64,000 bases of DNA from Cytobacillus sp. FSL H8-0458 (GTDB lineage Bacteria; Bacillota; Bacilli; Bacillales; Cytobacillaceae), in NCBI RefSeq assembly GCF_038002165.1, contig NZ_JBBOBR010000001.1:1488001-1552000 (forward strand), written 5' to 3'. The notes under the pieces are model-generated. The model had not been told where the DNA came from and did no database searches. It saw only the letters and a list, made by a program, of their open reading frames with translations. Both the position numbers and the translations under genes were made by a program. This document shows, in pieces, positions 1 to 9,415 of this stretch (the stretch's first letter is position 1; the number at the start of each line of letters is the position of its first letter).

Positions 1-375
1 TTCTTCCGCATCACCAATAATTTGACTGAATATCAATCCGCCTTTTAGGTCAATCACTTGCAATCGGTTTGTGTCTTTAATAAAGACGCTTTTGAACTGC
101 AGCTTAGCGCTGTCATCTTTTAAGAAAATAATACGTTTATGATTATTGTTTTCCACGACTTGTGCATTGAAGTCTTCAGCATCAACTATATCATCAAGTA
201 TGTCGTATTCAGGAAAATTTTGAATGTCTTCTGTCAGGATTTTATATTTTTGATAATTTGCTGCATCATTTTTCCCTGGTACCTGTGTCGTGTCAGCATT
301 TGCATGAACTGCGTAACCAATGCCAAAGCTTGTTAGAAGTAGTGTGCTTGCTGTTGTGAGTACGAATGTTTTCAT
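1..375 (-). CDS. Secreted protein of unknown function (N-terminal part only)
   Basis: Read on the minus strand, an ATG at 375 opens 125 codons that run off the window edge, so only the N-terminus is visible. An AAGGAG site lies 9 bases upstream of the ATG. The first ~28 residues look like a Sec signal peptide: a lysine at position 2, a hydrophobic stretch around TLLLTSFGIGYAV, then HANA-D as a plausible signal peptidase I site. The mature part is polar and rich in Asp, Glu and Lys, with no motif I recognise. It is divergent from everything downstream. Export is well supported by the sequence; function is unknown. Confidence 0.75.
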   Translation of the reverse strand, partial: MKTFVLTTASTLLLTSFGIGYAVHANADTTQVPGKNDAANYQKYKILTEDIQNFPEYDILDDIVDAEDFNAQVVENNNHKRIIFLKDDSAKLQFKSVFIKDTNRLQVIDLKGGLIFSQIIGDAEE

Positions 376-703
376 GTGTTTTCTCTCCTTTATTTTAAGT
401 TGCTTTTATTTCAAATTGAGCAATTACGTCCCAATATGAATAATATTTAACCGGATCAGAAAAAGAAAAAACATGAACTTTTCCCAGATAATGCTTATAT
501 TATTTAATGTTTTTTCAAGTACATAAATCATTCTAGGTACTTATTATTGAAATGTAAAGGTACAAATGGTTGAAGTAAAATCTGGTTAGAATTGCTTATT
601 TATAAATAAAAAAATATTTAAAATTGGTGTTTGATCATATTTTTAACGGTTTTCTTCAACATTTTTTCTCTATTATTTTCACCAGTCAAGATCGAATGAA
701 ACA
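376..703. other. Intergenic region, no gene seen
   Basis: About 330 AT-rich bases between the secreted-protein start and the decayed gene that follows. It must carry the minus-strand promoter of the secreted protein. I see no convincing ORF, RNA gene or hairpin terminator. Confidence 0.6.
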
Positions 704-1068
704 AATGAGGGTGTTTTAACTGGAAGTCGGATAGACGAAAAATACCAAGGTGAAAAAAGTTTTTTCGGGGAGCCATCCAATGATATTACCTACACTAATG
801 AAAATGCTCATATCAATGTTCTGCATGGAAAAAGATATTGCCTGGAAAAAATAATAGAGGTAACGTGCTGCTGAACATACCTCCAAGCTTGCTAGAGGAG
901 ATTCACTTTAAAACAAAAAATGGCGACATTGATGCTGATCATATTTCTAAAGTATCATCAAAGATAAAGCCATTAAAACTGTATTTAAAAAATTATGAAA
1001 AAAATAATATGTCAAAATTGGTCATTATATGTTATATTAGTAAAAAATTAATATATCAATTTAAATAA
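704..1068 (+). pseudogene. Decayed DUF4097-like (putative adhesin, beta-strand repeat) gene
   Basis: Two adjacent frames together read like one protein. The frame from 704 gives SFFGEPSNDITYTNENAHINV and runs to a stop near 855. A second frame, open from about 838, gives LLNIPPSLLEEIHFKTKNGD followed by IDADHIS. The pattern of a beta-rich N-terminal part followed by PP-LLEEIHFKTKNGDI resembles DUF4097 family proteins of Bacillus. No start codon with a ribosome binding site fits either frame, and the 3' end fades into low-complexity Lys/Ile/Tyr codons just before the riboswitch. I read it as a frameshifted, truncated remnant rather than the 76-residue protein beginning at TTG 838. The family assignment is from memory of the motif and is tentative. 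Confidence 0.45.
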
Positions 1069-1230
1069 GTGCTCACTTTGTGAGGTAAAAGGGAAACCAG
1101 TGAAAGTCTGGTACAGCCCCCGCTACTGTAAGAGCTGATGAAATTACAATGCCACTGAGAAATCGGGAAGGTGTAAGAGTAAGAAGAAGCTTAAGTCAGG
1201 AAACCTGCTTATTTAAACGACACTTGCTTT
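1067..1230 (+). ncRNA. Cobalamin (adenosylcobalamin) riboswitch
   Basis: The conserved B12-riboswitch segments occur in order: a GGGAAACCAGTGAAAGTC segment, then ACAGCCCCCGCTACTGTAA, then GCCACTG followed by CGGGAAGG, then the B12 box AGTCAGGAAACCTGCT. AAGTG at about 1067 and CACTT at about 1221 can close the outer P1 helix. It lies upstream of the cbi operon and is followed by an intrinsic terminator, which fits transcription attenuation when B12 is plentiful. Confidence 0.93.
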
Positions 1231-1312
1231 TCGGAGGGAGAAGTATAGGCGGGACAATTTTGATCAATTGTTTTTGGGTTTCAGTATGCTTATTTTTATA
1301 CTGTCATTTCAT

Positions 1313-1352
1313 ATGCCTGTATTCCTTTGAAAAGGAGTGCAGGCATTTTTTA
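1313..1352 (+). terminator. Intrinsic terminator controlled by the B12 riboswitch
   Basis: ATGCCTGT-ATTCCTTT pairs with AAAGGAGTGCAGGCAT across a very short loop and is followed by a run of six T. It lies between riboswitch and cbiH, about 110 bases before the first codon, where an attenuator is expected. It is the likely expression platform: B12-bound RNA would favour this hairpin. Confidence 0.85.
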
Positions 1353-1458
1353 TTTGGCAAAAAGCATTGAACTTTGAGAATGATCTGGCGCGGGACGCCT
1401 GTCGAGCAGCACGGCAGCAGGCTAGGCGCATGTTCTTTTATTAATTGGAGGTAAGCCT

Positions 1459-3081
1459 ATGAAAAAGGGGAAAATCTTTGTTGTCGGCTTTGGCCCGGGT
1501 GATCGTGAGCATATAACCAAACGGGCTGTGGATGCGCTGCAGCAGAGTGATTGCATTATTGGCTACAAAACTTACGTAGATCTGATCATGCCATTCGTTA
1601 CAGCAAGTTCTATTGTCAGTACTGGGATGACTGAGGAGGTATCCCGTGCGCAGGATGCAGTGAAAAGAGCGGAAGCTGGCCATATTGTATCCGTGATATC
1701 GAGCGGTGACTCGGGTGTATACGGCATGGCTGGCTTAGTGTATGAAGTGCTGATCGAAATGGGCTGGACGGAAGAAGAAGGAATCGAAGTGGAAATTGTT
1801 CCGGGCATCTCTGCGATTAATTCATGTGCGAGTTTACTGGGTGCACCTGTCATGCATGATTCCTGCACCATTAGTCTGAGTGATCATTTAACACCCTGGA
1901 CGGTGATCGAGAAGCGCATTGAAGCAGCCGGGATGGCGGATTTTGTCATCGCTTTATATAACCCGAAAAGCGGCAGAAGGACACGACAGATTGTCGAGGC
2001 ACAAAGGATTCTATTAAAATATCGTTCTCCTGAAACGCCTGTGGGGCTGGTGAAAAGTGCTTACCGCGAGAATCAGAATGTCATTCTGACTACACTGGCG
2101 GAAATGCTTGATCACGATATAGGCATGCTGACAACAGTTGTGATCGGGAATTCTTCCACTTTCTTTTATGACAATAAAATCATTACGCCTCGCGGATATC
2201 AGAGAAAGTATACGCTTGGTGATGAGAAGCAAAGCTTAAAGCCGCATCAGCGTTTAAAAAAGGAAGCGGAGCCATGGGCATTAAATCAGGAAACCGGGGA
2301 AGCACAGGCCGGCTACGAGCAGATCCAGAGAAAAAAACAGGAAACCAGCTCACTGGATATGGCTTTTAAGGCATTATCGCTGGTGACTAAATCCGAGATA
2401 GACCAAACACATTTAGTGCAGCAGCCAATCGAAGATATATTTGAATTTGCGGTTTCGCCTGGTGTTGCCAATAAATTTATTACAGCTGACCAAATGCGCG
2501 TATTGGCAGAAGCTGTTGGCGAGAAGGGCACCATGGAATATACACCGGATCACCGATTTTTAATCAAAATTCCAACCGGACGGCCTCAGTCGATTGTGGA
2601 AAAACTCGAACAGCACGATCTGACTGTCATGCCAGTGGGCGATGTGCTAAATGTAAAAGCGTGCGATTTTTGCTACGGGGAGAAGGCAGAATCCATTCCA
2701 TATGCAGAGGAAATTGCAGCTGAACTGGGTGGCTTAAAGCTTCCAAAGGAACTGCATATTGGCTTTAATGGCTGCGGTATGGCCTGTTATCGGGCGGTAT
2801 TTGATGATATCGGCATCGTTTACCGCAAGAAGAAGTTTGATCTATTTATCGGGGCAAAGCCGGTTGGCCGTACAGCCCATGCTGCACAGCCTGTAGCAGA
2901 AGGAATGGAGCCCGACCAGCTTCTGCCGTTATTGAAGGACATTATTGAAGAATACAAAGAAAATGCGCATCCAAATGAACGGCTTTTTAAATATTTTAAG
3001 CGAGTGAAAAAAATTCAGTATTTTACCTATCAGGATATGAGCTCCAAGATCGAAGTCGAGCCGGCACCATGCGGGGATTAG
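1459..3081 (+). CDS. cbiH: Cobalt-factor III (precorrin-3B) C17-methyltransferase fused to a nitrite/sulfite reductase-like Fe-S domain (CbiH60 type)
   Basis: 540 residues, about twice the length of a simple CbiH. Residues 1-~245 are a tetrapyrrole SAM methyltransferase: VVGFGPGDREHITKRA at the N-terminus, SSGDSGVYGMAG, and the VPGISAINSCASLLGAP core. The C-terminal ~200 residues resemble the nitrite/sulfite reductase ferredoxin-like domain, with Cys402-x2-Cys405 and Cys439-x3-Cys443 (GCGMAC) placed to hold a 4Fe-4S cluster. The same architecture is known from Priestia megaterium CbiH60, which methylates C17 and contracts the ring in anaerobic B12 synthesis. ATG 1459 follows TTGGAGG at a good distance. 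It is the first gene of the operon, directly under riboswitch control. Confidence 0.94.
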   Translation: MKKGKIFVVGFGPGDREHITKRAVDALQQSDCIIGYKTYVDLIMPFVTASSIVSTGMTEEVSRAQDAVKRAEAGHIVSVISSGDSGVYGMAGLVYEVLIEMGWTEEEGIEVEIVPGISAINSCASLLGAPVMHDSCTISLSDHLTPWTVIEKRIEAAGMADFVIALYNPKSGRRTRQIVEAQRILLKYRSPETPVGLVKSAYRENQNVILTTLAEMLDHDIGMLTTVVIGNSSTFFYDNKIITPRGYQRKYTLGDEKQSLKPHQRLKKEAEPWALNQETGEAQAGYEQIQRKKQETSSLDMAFKALSLVTKSEIDQTHLVQQPIEDIFEFAVSPGVANKFITADQMRVLAEAVGEKGTMEYTPDHRFLIKIPTGRPQSIVEKLEQHDLTVMPVGDVLNVKACDFCYGEKAESIPYAEEIAAELGGLKLPKELHIGFNGCGMACYRAVFDDIGIVYRKKKFDLFIGAKPVGRTAHAAQPVAEGMEPDQLLPLLKDIIEEYKENAHPNERLFKYFKRVKKIQYFTYQDMSSKIEVEPAPCGD

Positions 3082-3090
3082 GGGGATCTT

Positions 3091-3861
3091 ATGATTCTAT
3101 TTTTAGCAGGCACAAGTGATGCTAGAGCATTAGCCGTTCAATTGAAAAATCAAGGTTATCCCTTACTGGCAACCGTTGTCACAGAATCGGCAGCTGACAG
3201 TTTGAAAGCTGAAGGCATTTCTTATAAAGTGGGACGGCTGTCAGAAAATGACATGATTGGACTAATTCAGATGCAAGAGATGACCACTGTGATTGATGCC
3301 AGTCATCCCTATGCGGACGAAGCGTCAAAAACGGCCATGGCAGCAGCCAAAGCATGCAGCATTCCTTACATACGTTACGAAAGGCCAAATGAACAGTTTA
3401 CCTCACCGCTCATAACTGAAGCCGAAAGTTATGAGGAAGCAGCAAAATTGGCTCAATCACATAAAGGGACAATCATGCTGACAACTGGCAGCAAAACGCT
3501 GGAAATCTTCACAAAATATTTGATGCGTGATGAGATCCGGCTTGTATGCAGGATGCTGCCAAACATGGGAAACATGGAAAAATGCCATAAGCTTGGCATT
3601 AAACAAAAGGACATTATTGCGATCCAGGGACCATTTTCCGAATCATTAAACAAAGCTCTTTGTGAGCAGTATGAAGTGACCCTGATGATTACTAAAGAAA
3701 GCGGCAAAGTGGGATCGGTGGATGAAAAAATGACCGCTGCCCTGGAATTGGGGATTCCTGTTATTTTAATCAAGCGGCCGCAGCTTGTATATGAAAACTT
3801 CTGCACTTCTTTTAAAGAAGTGACTCAAAGATTGGGAGGGCTTTATACATGGCAAACATGA
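3091..3861 (+). CDS. cbiJ: Cobalt-precorrin-6A reductase (CbiJ/CobK)
   Basis: 256 residues, normal for the family. The N-terminus MILFLAGTSDARALA is the typical nucleotide-binding start, followed by VIDASHPYADEASKTAM and later TTGSKTL and ITKESGKVGSVDEKM, the conserved C-terminal half of CobK/CbiJ. The enzyme reduces the macrocycle of cobalt-precorrin-6A with NAD(P)H in the cytoplasm. ATG 3091 follows GGGGGA nine bases after the cbiH stop. Its 3' end overlaps cbiC by 13 bases, implying translational coupling. Confidence 0.93.
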   Translation: MILFLAGTSDARALAVQLKNQGYPLLATVVTESAADSLKAEGISYKVGRLSENDMIGLIQMQEMTTVIDASHPYADEASKTAMAAAKACSIPYIRYERPNEQFTSPLITEAESYEEAAKLAQSHKGTIMLTTGSKTLEIFTKYLMRDEIRLVCRMLPNMGNMEKCHKLGIKQKDIIAIQGPFSESLNKALCEQYEVTLMITKESGKVGSVDEKMTAALELGIPVILIKRPQLVYENFCTSFKEVTQRLGGLYTWQT

Positions 3862-4523
3862 ACTTTAATACGACATTTGTACCGGTAACGGTAGATCCGG
3901 ATAAAATTTATGACCACAGCTTCGCGATTATTAAAGAGGAGATGGGCGAGCATCCATTTACAGACGAGCAATGGCTGGTGGTACGGCGTGTCATCCATGC
4001 CTCGGCAGATTTCGAGCTGGGCAGAAGCATGATTTTTACTCCAGATGCCATTGAAGCAGGGGTTCAATCCATTTTAGCGGGCCGTCATGTCGTGGCAGAT
4101 GTACAGATGATTGAAAGCGGGTCAGGACGCAAGCGATTCCAGAAGCATGGCGGGGACCTGCATTGTTATATTGCGGATGAAGACGTTTCAAAGGAAGCGA
4201 AGGCTCAAGGAACAACACGTGCGATTATTTCCATGCAAAAAGCAACAAGTCTGCATGAAGGAGGAATCTATGCAATCGGCAATGCGCCAACCGCGCTGCT
4301 GGAATTGATTCGTTTAGTGAAAGAAGGGCTCGCAAAACCAGACTTAATTATTGGCATGCCAGTTGGCTTTGTATCAGCGGCAGAGTCAAAAGCCGAGCTG
4401 GCCGTGCTGGAAGGGATCCCATTTATTACAAATGCAGGGAGAAAGGGTGGCAGTACAGTGACGGTCGCTGCGCTGAATGCCATTTCGATTATGGCGGATG
4501 AACGGGCAAAAGCAGCGAAATAA
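3849..4523 (+). CDS. cbiC: Cobalt-precorrin-8 methylmutase
   Basis: 224 residues, the usual CbiC/CobH length. His50 in VRRVIHASADFE matches the catalytic histidine of the family, which moves the C11 methyl group to C12 to form cobyrinate. Other family landmarks are FTPDAIEAGVQSILAG, VADVQMIESG and AIGNAPTALLEL, followed by GMPVGFVSAAESK. The start sits inside the end of cbiJ behind GGGAGGG. Soluble cytoplasmic enzyme; function inferred from strong family resemblance and operon context. Confidence 0.95.
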   Translation: MANMNFNTTFVPVTVDPDKIYDHSFAIIKEEMGEHPFTDEQWLVVRRVIHASADFELGRSMIFTPDAIEAGVQSILAGRHVVADVQMIESGSGRKRFQKHGGDLHCYIADEDVSKEAKAQGTTRAIISMQKATSLHEGGIYAIGNAPTALLELIRLVKEGLAKPDLIIGMPVGFVSAAESKAELAVLEGIPFITNAGRKGGSTVTVAALNAISIMADERAKAAK

Positions 4524-5634
4524 AAAAGATCCATCCCAAATGCGGCACGGCTATACAACAGGTGCATGTGCCGCAGCCATGACAAAGGCAGCACTGCAGG
4601 CACTTGTGACCGGAGAGGTGCCAAATGAAGTTACGATTTATCTGCCGGTTGGCCAGTATGCCACTTTTAAAGTGACGGCTTTTGATAGGTCAGATGGCCG
4701 GGTCATGTGCGAAACGATCAAAGATGCAGGGGACGACCCGGACGCCACACATCAGGCACGAATTCAAAGTACAGTCACATATGCCGAAAAAGAAGGTATC
4801 CATTTAGATGGCGGAATCGGTGTGGGACGAGTCACGAAAGCAGGGCTGCCAGTAGCGGTGGGGCAGGCAGCGATCAACCCTGTGCCGCGTAAAATGATTC
4901 ATGGTGTTGTCCAGGAAGCAATGGATAAATATAAAGTAAATCGGGGCATTGAAGTGGTCATTTCGGTACCGGATGGTGTAGAAATAGCTGAAAAAACATT
5001 GAATAGCCGATTAGGGATTATAGGAGGCATCTCGATTTTAGGTACACGGGGAACCGTGGTGCCATTTTCCAGCTCCGCCTATATGGCCAGTATCGCTCAG
5101 GCAATCAATGTAGCAAAAGAAGCAGGATGTGAGCATTTAGTCATTACAACAGGCGGCCGCAGTGAAAAATTTGCCATGAAGCAGTATCCGCATTTGCCTG
5201 AAGAAGCTTTTATCGAAATGGGCGACTTTGTCGGTTTTACTTTAAAGAATATGGCAAGGAAGAAGATTCCCAAAGTCTCTCTTGTAGGGATGATGGGGAA
5301 ATTCTCAAAGGTTGCACAGGGCGTTATGATGGTGCACTCGAAAAGTGCACCAGTCAGTTTCGAGTTTTTAGCAGGTATGGCCAATAAAGTGGGAGTCAGT
5401 GAGGAAATTCAGCAGGACATATTACAGGCAAATACGGCTTCACAGGTTGGTGAAATCCTTCATGGAAATGAAGCATTCTTTGAAGCGCTTTGCCGAAATT
5501 GCTGCTATTATGCACTGAATCATATGAACGAAAAGACCAGAGTATCGACAACTCTGTATGCCATGAACGGAAGCTGTTTAGGAAAGGCTGAGAATATTGA
5601 CAAATTGGATGAAGATGATTGGTATCGGGGATAA
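4498..5634 (+). CDS. cbiD: Cobalt-precorrin-5B C1-methyltransferase
   Basis: About 378 residues from ATG 4498; family hallmarks are [17 protein letters not shown] near the N-terminus, [30 protein letters not shown] and INPVPRKMI. CbiD adds the C1 methyl group in the anaerobic pathway. The start is uncertain. ATG 4498 overlaps the end of cbiC by 26 bases and an in-frame ATG at 4477 is also open; neither has a clear ribosome binding site, so coupling to cbiC translation is likely. The 3' end overlaps cbiET. Confidence 0.93.
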   Translation: MNGQKQRNKKDPSQMRHGYTTGACAAAMTKAALQALVTGEVPNEVTIYLPVGQYATFKVTAFDRSDGRVMCETIKDAGDDPDATHQARIQSTVTYAEKEGIHLDGGIGVGRVTKAGLPVAVGQAAINPVPRKMIHGVVQEAMDKYKVNRGIEVVISVPDGVEIAEKTLNSRLGIIGGISILGTRGTVVPFSSSAYMASIAQAINVAKEAGCEHLVITTGGRSEKFAMKQYPHLPEEAFIEMGDFVGFTLKNMARKKIPKVSLVGMMGKFSKVAQGVMMVHSKSAPVSFEFLAGMANKVGVSEEIQQDILQANTASQVGEILHGNEAFFEALCRNCCYYALNHMNEKTRVSTTLYAMNGSCLGKAENIDKLDEDDWYRG

Positions 5635-6802
5635 TGGCGCAGAAGGATTGCTCCCCCCATACATAGACTGGATTCATGAATGTGATGTCCTGGTCGGCGG
5701 GGAGCGTCATTTGCAATTTTTCCCGGAATTTACTGGAGAGAAAAAAGTAATCAAAGGCGGCTTGTCGGCGTTAACAGCTGATTTGCAGCAGGAAACACGC
5801 AATACGGTTATTTTGGTGTCGGGTGATCCTCTGTTTTATGGGCTCGGCAGTGTATTGGCAAAAAAGCTTCCATTGGAAATTTATCCTTATACAAGCTCTG
5901 TTCAGCTCGCTTTTTCCAAAATGCAGGAAAGCTGGCAGGATGCGTATATTGTCAGCCTGCACGGCCGTTCTATTCAAGGCTTTGCCCAAAGAATCGACGG
6001 ACGGAAAAAGATTGCTATTTTAACAGATGAAAAAAATTCTCCGCAGGCCATCGCCAAGTATTTAAAGAAGTTCGGCATGACGGAGTATGATGCCTTTGTT
6101 GCTGAAAATATGCAGGGGGAAGATGAGCGCTGCCGCTTTTTCACCTTGGACGAAATGGAGCAATCGTCTTTTTTACCATTGAATGTGGTGATTTTAAAGC
6201 AGCGTGAGGCAGTGGAGCGTGCCTCATTGGGAATTTCGGATGATAGCTTCGTACAGAGAAAGCCGGATAAAGGTTTAATTACGAAAAAGGAGATCAGGAC
6301 TCTTTGTATACAGGAGTTGGAGCTAAAAGAAAACAGCATCGTCTGGGATATTGGAACCTGCACAGGCTCCGTTGCGATTGAAGCAGCGAAAATAGCCCGG
6401 GAAGGTGCCGTGTATGCGATTGAAAAGAATGAGGGAGATCTGGAAAACTGCCTGGAAAATCAATTAAAACATCGGACAGATTTCACGGCCGTCCTTGGAA
6501 AGGCGCCTGAGAGGCTGGATGAATTTCCTGATCCGCATGCGATTTTTATTGGCGGAAATGGCGGCAATATGGAGCTTTTATTAGAGGCTTGCCTTTCACG
6601 GCTGCAGCCAAATGGCCGGCTCGTTATGAATATTGCCACAATCGAAAATCTCGCAGAAGCGATGCAGCATTTGAAAAATCTGGGCTGCGAAGTATCCATA
6701 TTGCAGGCACAGATTTCAAAAAGTAAGCCAATCCTGCATTTAACACGCTTCGAACCGTTAAATCCCATTTTTATTGTGACTGCAAAGAAAGGAAAGAACT
6801 AA
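5609..6802 (+). CDS. cbiET: Cobalt-precorrin-7 C5-methyltransferase / C15-methyltransferase-decarboxylase fusion
   Basis: About 397 residues in two domains. Residues 1-~200 are a tetrapyrrole methylase (CbiE): [37 protein letters not shown]. Residues ~205-397 are a class I SAM methyltransferase (CbiT): the motif I region is [17 protein letters not shown], with YAIEKNE after it and IFIGGNGG as the post-motif. Together they methylate C5 and C15 and decarboxylate the acetate side chain at C12, as in CobL. The ORF is open from a TTG at 5597, but ATG 5609 (or 5615) is more likely. It overlaps the cbiD end and abuts cbiL. Confidence 0.93.
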   Translation: MKMIGIGDNGAEGLLPPYIDWIHECDVLVGGERHLQFFPEFTGEKKVIKGGLSALTADLQQETRNTVILVSGDPLFYGLGSVLAKKLPLEIYPYTSSVQLAFSKMQESWQDAYIVSLHGRSIQGFAQRIDGRKKIAILTDEKNSPQAIAKYLKKFGMTEYDAFVAENMQGEDERCRFFTLDEMEQSSFLPLNVVILKQREAVERASLGISDDSFVQRKPDKGLITKKEIRTLCIQELELKENSIVWDIGTCTGSVAIEAAKIAREGAVYAIEKNEGDLENCLENQLKHRTDFTAVLGKAPERLDEFPDPHAIFIGGNGGNMELLLEACLSRLQPNGRLVMNIATIENLAEAMQHLKNLGCEVSILQAQISKSKPILHLTRFEPLNPIFIVTAKKGKN

Positions 6803-7507
6803 ATGAGAATCGGAACTTTATATGGATTAGGAGTCGGGCCGGGAGATCCGGAATTAATTACGGTAAAAGCATTCCGCAAATTGCAGGAAAGCCCGGTCAT
6901 AGCTTATCCCAAAAAATTAAGAGGCAGTAAATCCTACGCCCATCGCATTGTAGACATGTATATAAATCCCGAAGAAAAAGAGATGCTCGGTTTAGTTTTT
7001 CCAATGACAAAAGATGAAGAGACACTAAGGGCTGAGTGGACAAAATCCGCTGAAACCATTTATGGCTTTCTTTCTCAGGGTAAAGATGTCGCATTCGTGA
7101 CGGAAGGGGATCCGATGCTGTTCAGCACATTTATCCATTTAATGAAGCTGATGCAGACAATGCATCCTGATGTTCCGATTGAAACGGTAGCTGGCATCTC
7201 ATCCTTTAATGGTTCTGTTAATCGCTTAGGAATTGCCCTGGCTGATGGCGACGACCATGTCGCGATGATTCCGGCAACCGAGAATATGAAGGAAATGCGG
7301 CGGGTGATTGAAACTCATGATGCGATTGTCTTCATTAAAGTAGCGAAAGTATTGGACGATATGCTGAATCTATTGGAGGAAATGGATTTATTGGACAAAA
7401 CACATGTTGTAACAAAAGTTACATCTGACGAAGAGGTCATATGGAATGTCCATGAGCTCCGGGGAGCTGAATTAAATTACTTGTCATGTATGGTGGTGCG
7501 CAAATGA
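6803..7507 (+). CDS. cbiL: Cobalt-precorrin-2 C20-methyltransferase
   Basis: 234 residues, a compact CbiL/CobI. The start LYGLGVGPGDPELITVKA is the precorrin methylase signature, and FVTEGDPMLFSTFIHLM and IETVAGISSFNGSVNRLG are the substrate-pocket segments of CbiL. It makes the first peripheral methylation specific to the corrin branch. ATG 6803 follows the cbiET stop directly and lies behind AAAGGAAAG. The stop overlaps the cbiF start (ATGA). Confidence 0.94.
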   Translation: MRIGTLYGLGVGPGDPELITVKAFRKLQESPVIAYPKKLRGSKSYAHRIVDMYINPEEKEMLGLVFPMTKDEETLRAEWTKSAETIYGFLSQGKDVAFVTEGDPMLFSTFIHLMKLMQTMHPDVPIETVAGISSFNGSVNRLGIALADGDDHVAMIPATENMKEMRRVIETHDAIVFIKVAKVLDDMLNLLEEMDLLDKTHVVTKVTSDEEVIWNVHELRGAELNYLSCMVVRK

Positions 7508-8286
7508 AAAAGATTTGGATTATCGGAGCAGGTCCTGGAGATCCTGATTTAATTACGGTAAAAGGCTTAAAGCTTTTAAAAGATGCAGATGTTGTAATGT
7601 ATACCGACTCTCTTGTCAGCGAGACATTAGTGGCGGAAGCCAAGGAGTCGGCAGAGATTATCCGCACAGCCGGGATGCATCTTGAAGAGATGGTGGATTG
7701 CATCGTCGAGCGTGTCCATGCCGGCAAAACAGTTGTACGTTTACATACAGGCGACCCGGCCATGTACGGGGCAACGATGGAGCAAGTGGCACTATTGAAA
7801 CAGCACGATATAAGCTGTGAAGTTGTACCGGGCGTCAGTTCTGTTTTTGCCTCCGCAGCTGCAGTAGGGGCAGAGCTGACGATTCCGGATTTAACGCAAA
7901 CGCTTATATTAACGAGGGCTGAAGGGCGGACACCAGTGCCGGAGCGTGAAAAATTACAGACATTGGCCAGCCATCACTGTACAATCGCGATGTTTCTAAG
8001 TGCAACCTTGACAAAGAAAATCACAAAAGAATTGCAGGCAGCAGGCTGGGCAGACAATACACCCGTTGCGGTTGTGCAGCGTGCTTCATGGCCGGATCAG
8101 AAAATTGTCCGCACTACACTGTCTGAGCTGGACGAAGCGATGCGTGTCAACGGCATCCGCAAGCATGCAATGATTCTGGCAGGCTGGGCATTGGACCCGC
8201 ATATTCATGAAAAAGAATACCGCTCGAAGCTATATGACAAAACGTTCACACATGGCTTCCGCAAAGGTGTGACGGCGAATGATTAA
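7504..8286 (+). CDS. cbiF: Cobalt-precorrin-4 C11-methyltransferase
   Basis: 260 residues from ATG 7504, which overlaps the cbiL stop as ATGA and sits behind GGTGG. The ORF extends upstream to 7486, but that start has no ribosome binding site and falls in cbiL. Landmarks: WIIGAGPGDPDLITVKG, RLHTGDPAMYGATMEQ, VVPGVSSVFASAAAVGAELT and the loop LTRAEGRTPVPE, typical of CbiF/CobM. CbiF methylates C11 of cobalt-precorrin-4. It overlaps cbiG by 8 bases. Confidence 0.95.
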   Translation: MKKIWIIGAGPGDPDLITVKGLKLLKDADVVMYTDSLVSETLVAEAKESAEIIRTAGMHLEEMVDCIVERVHAGKTVVRLHTGDPAMYGATMEQVALLKQHDISCEVVPGVSSVFASAAAVGAELTIPDLTQTLILTRAEGRTPVPEREKLQTLASHHCTIAMFLSATLTKKITKELQAAGWADNTPVAVVQRASWPDQKIVRTTLSELDEAMRVNGIRKHAMILAGWALDPHIHEKEYRSKLYDKTFTHGFRKGVTAND

Positions 8287-9415
8287 TTTGCGCGAAGGTG
8301 AAATGCCCGTAATCGAAAAGCGCAAACCCTATGCGCTTGTGGCCATTACAAAGCATGGGGTGGCGCATGCAAGAAGCTATGCGGAAACATTCCCGTATGC
8401 AGACCTGTATTATATGAAAAAATTCGAACAGGGCGATGAAGAGGCGCGGCAAATTCAGTTATTTGATGGCACAGTCCGCCTATTATTGCCCGCTTTATTC
8501 CAGCAGTATAAAGGGATTATCTGCATCATTTCCCTTGGTGCTGTCGTCCGCATGATTGCCCCGCTTTTGATTGATAAAAAGACAGACCCTGCCGTGCTGG
8601 TGGTTGATGATAAAGGCCAGTATGTTGTCAGCGTTTTATCCGGCCATATTGGCGGCGCCAATGCTTTAACACAAGAATTTGCCCATGCGATTGGGGCGGC
8701 ACCCGTTGTGACCACCGCATCAGATGTTCAAAAAACCATTCCCGTCGATTTATTTGGAGCCCAATATGGGTGGATGTGGGATAGTGAAGAAAAATTAACC
8801 CCTGTCAGCGCATCGGTTGTCAATGAAGAGCATGTGGCGATCGTGCAGGAAACCGGTGAGAAAAATTGGTGGATGTACGACCGGAAAATGCCGGACAATC
8901 TAAAAATTTATCAATCTATAGAGGAAGCAATTAAGGCGAAGCCCCAAGCGGCATTGCTTATTACAGATCGCATCATGGAACCGCATGAAGAGGTTCTGCT
9001 CGACAACGGAGTCTTGTATCGGCCGAAATCAATTGTTCTCGGTATTGGCTGCAACCGCGGAACCTCAATGGCTGAGCTTGAAGGAGTCATCGATGAAACA
9101 TTGGCGGAAATGAAATTGAGCAAAAAAAGTGTGAAAGCCGTTGCGTCTATAAATCTAAAGAAAAACGAAGCTGGCCTGCTGGAATTAACAGCTAAATATA
9201 ACTGGCCGTTTGTTACATACACACCTGAGGAGCTGAATGAGATTCCGATGCAGAATCCGTCGGACACCGTCTTTAAATATACCGGCGCGTACGGTGTCAG
9301 TGAGCCGGCGTCCATGAGATATGCGAATGCGAAGGAATTGCTGCTGGAAAAAAAGAAAAGCGGCAATGTGACCATCAGCATAACGCGCGTCAACTTTGAG
9401 GAGGGAAGAGGATGA
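8279..9415 (+). CDS. cbiG: Cobalt-precorrin-5A hydrolase
   Basis: 378 residues. The N-terminal part contains SLGAVVRMIAPLL and SGHIGGANALTQEFA; the C-terminal domain contains VLGIGCNRGTSMAEL and ends with YGVSEPASM-type residues. These are the conserved blocks of CbiG, which opens the delta-lactone of cobalt-precorrin-5A and releases acetaldehyde in the oxygen-independent pathway. Its presence, together with cbiD, marks the anaerobic route. ATG 8279 has AAAGGTG upstream and overlaps cbiF; an in-frame ATG at 8303 is badly spaced from its nearest binding site. Confidence 0.94.
   Translation: MINLREGEMPVIEKRKPYALVAITKHGVAHARSYAETFPYADLYYMKKFEQGDEEARQIQLFDGTVRLLLPALFQQYKGIICIISLGAVVRMIAPLLIDKKTDPAVLVVDDKGQYVVSVLSGHIGGANALTQEFAHAIGAAPVVTTASDVQKTIPVDLFGAQYGWMWDSEEKLTPVSASVVNEEHVAIVQETGEKNWWMYDRKMPDNLKIYQSIEEAIKAKPQAALLITDRIMEPHEEVLLDNGVLYRPKSIVLGIGCNRGTSMAELEGVIDETLAEMKLSKKSVKAVASINLKKNEAGLLELTAKYNWPFVTYTPEELNEIPMQNPSDTVFKYTGAYGVSEPASMRYANAKELLLEKKKSGNVTISITRVNFEEGRG

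Noticed and set aside
8911..9393. 160-residue minus-strand ORF
   Set aside because: Antisense shadow of cbiG; Ser/Phe-rich, no gene signals.
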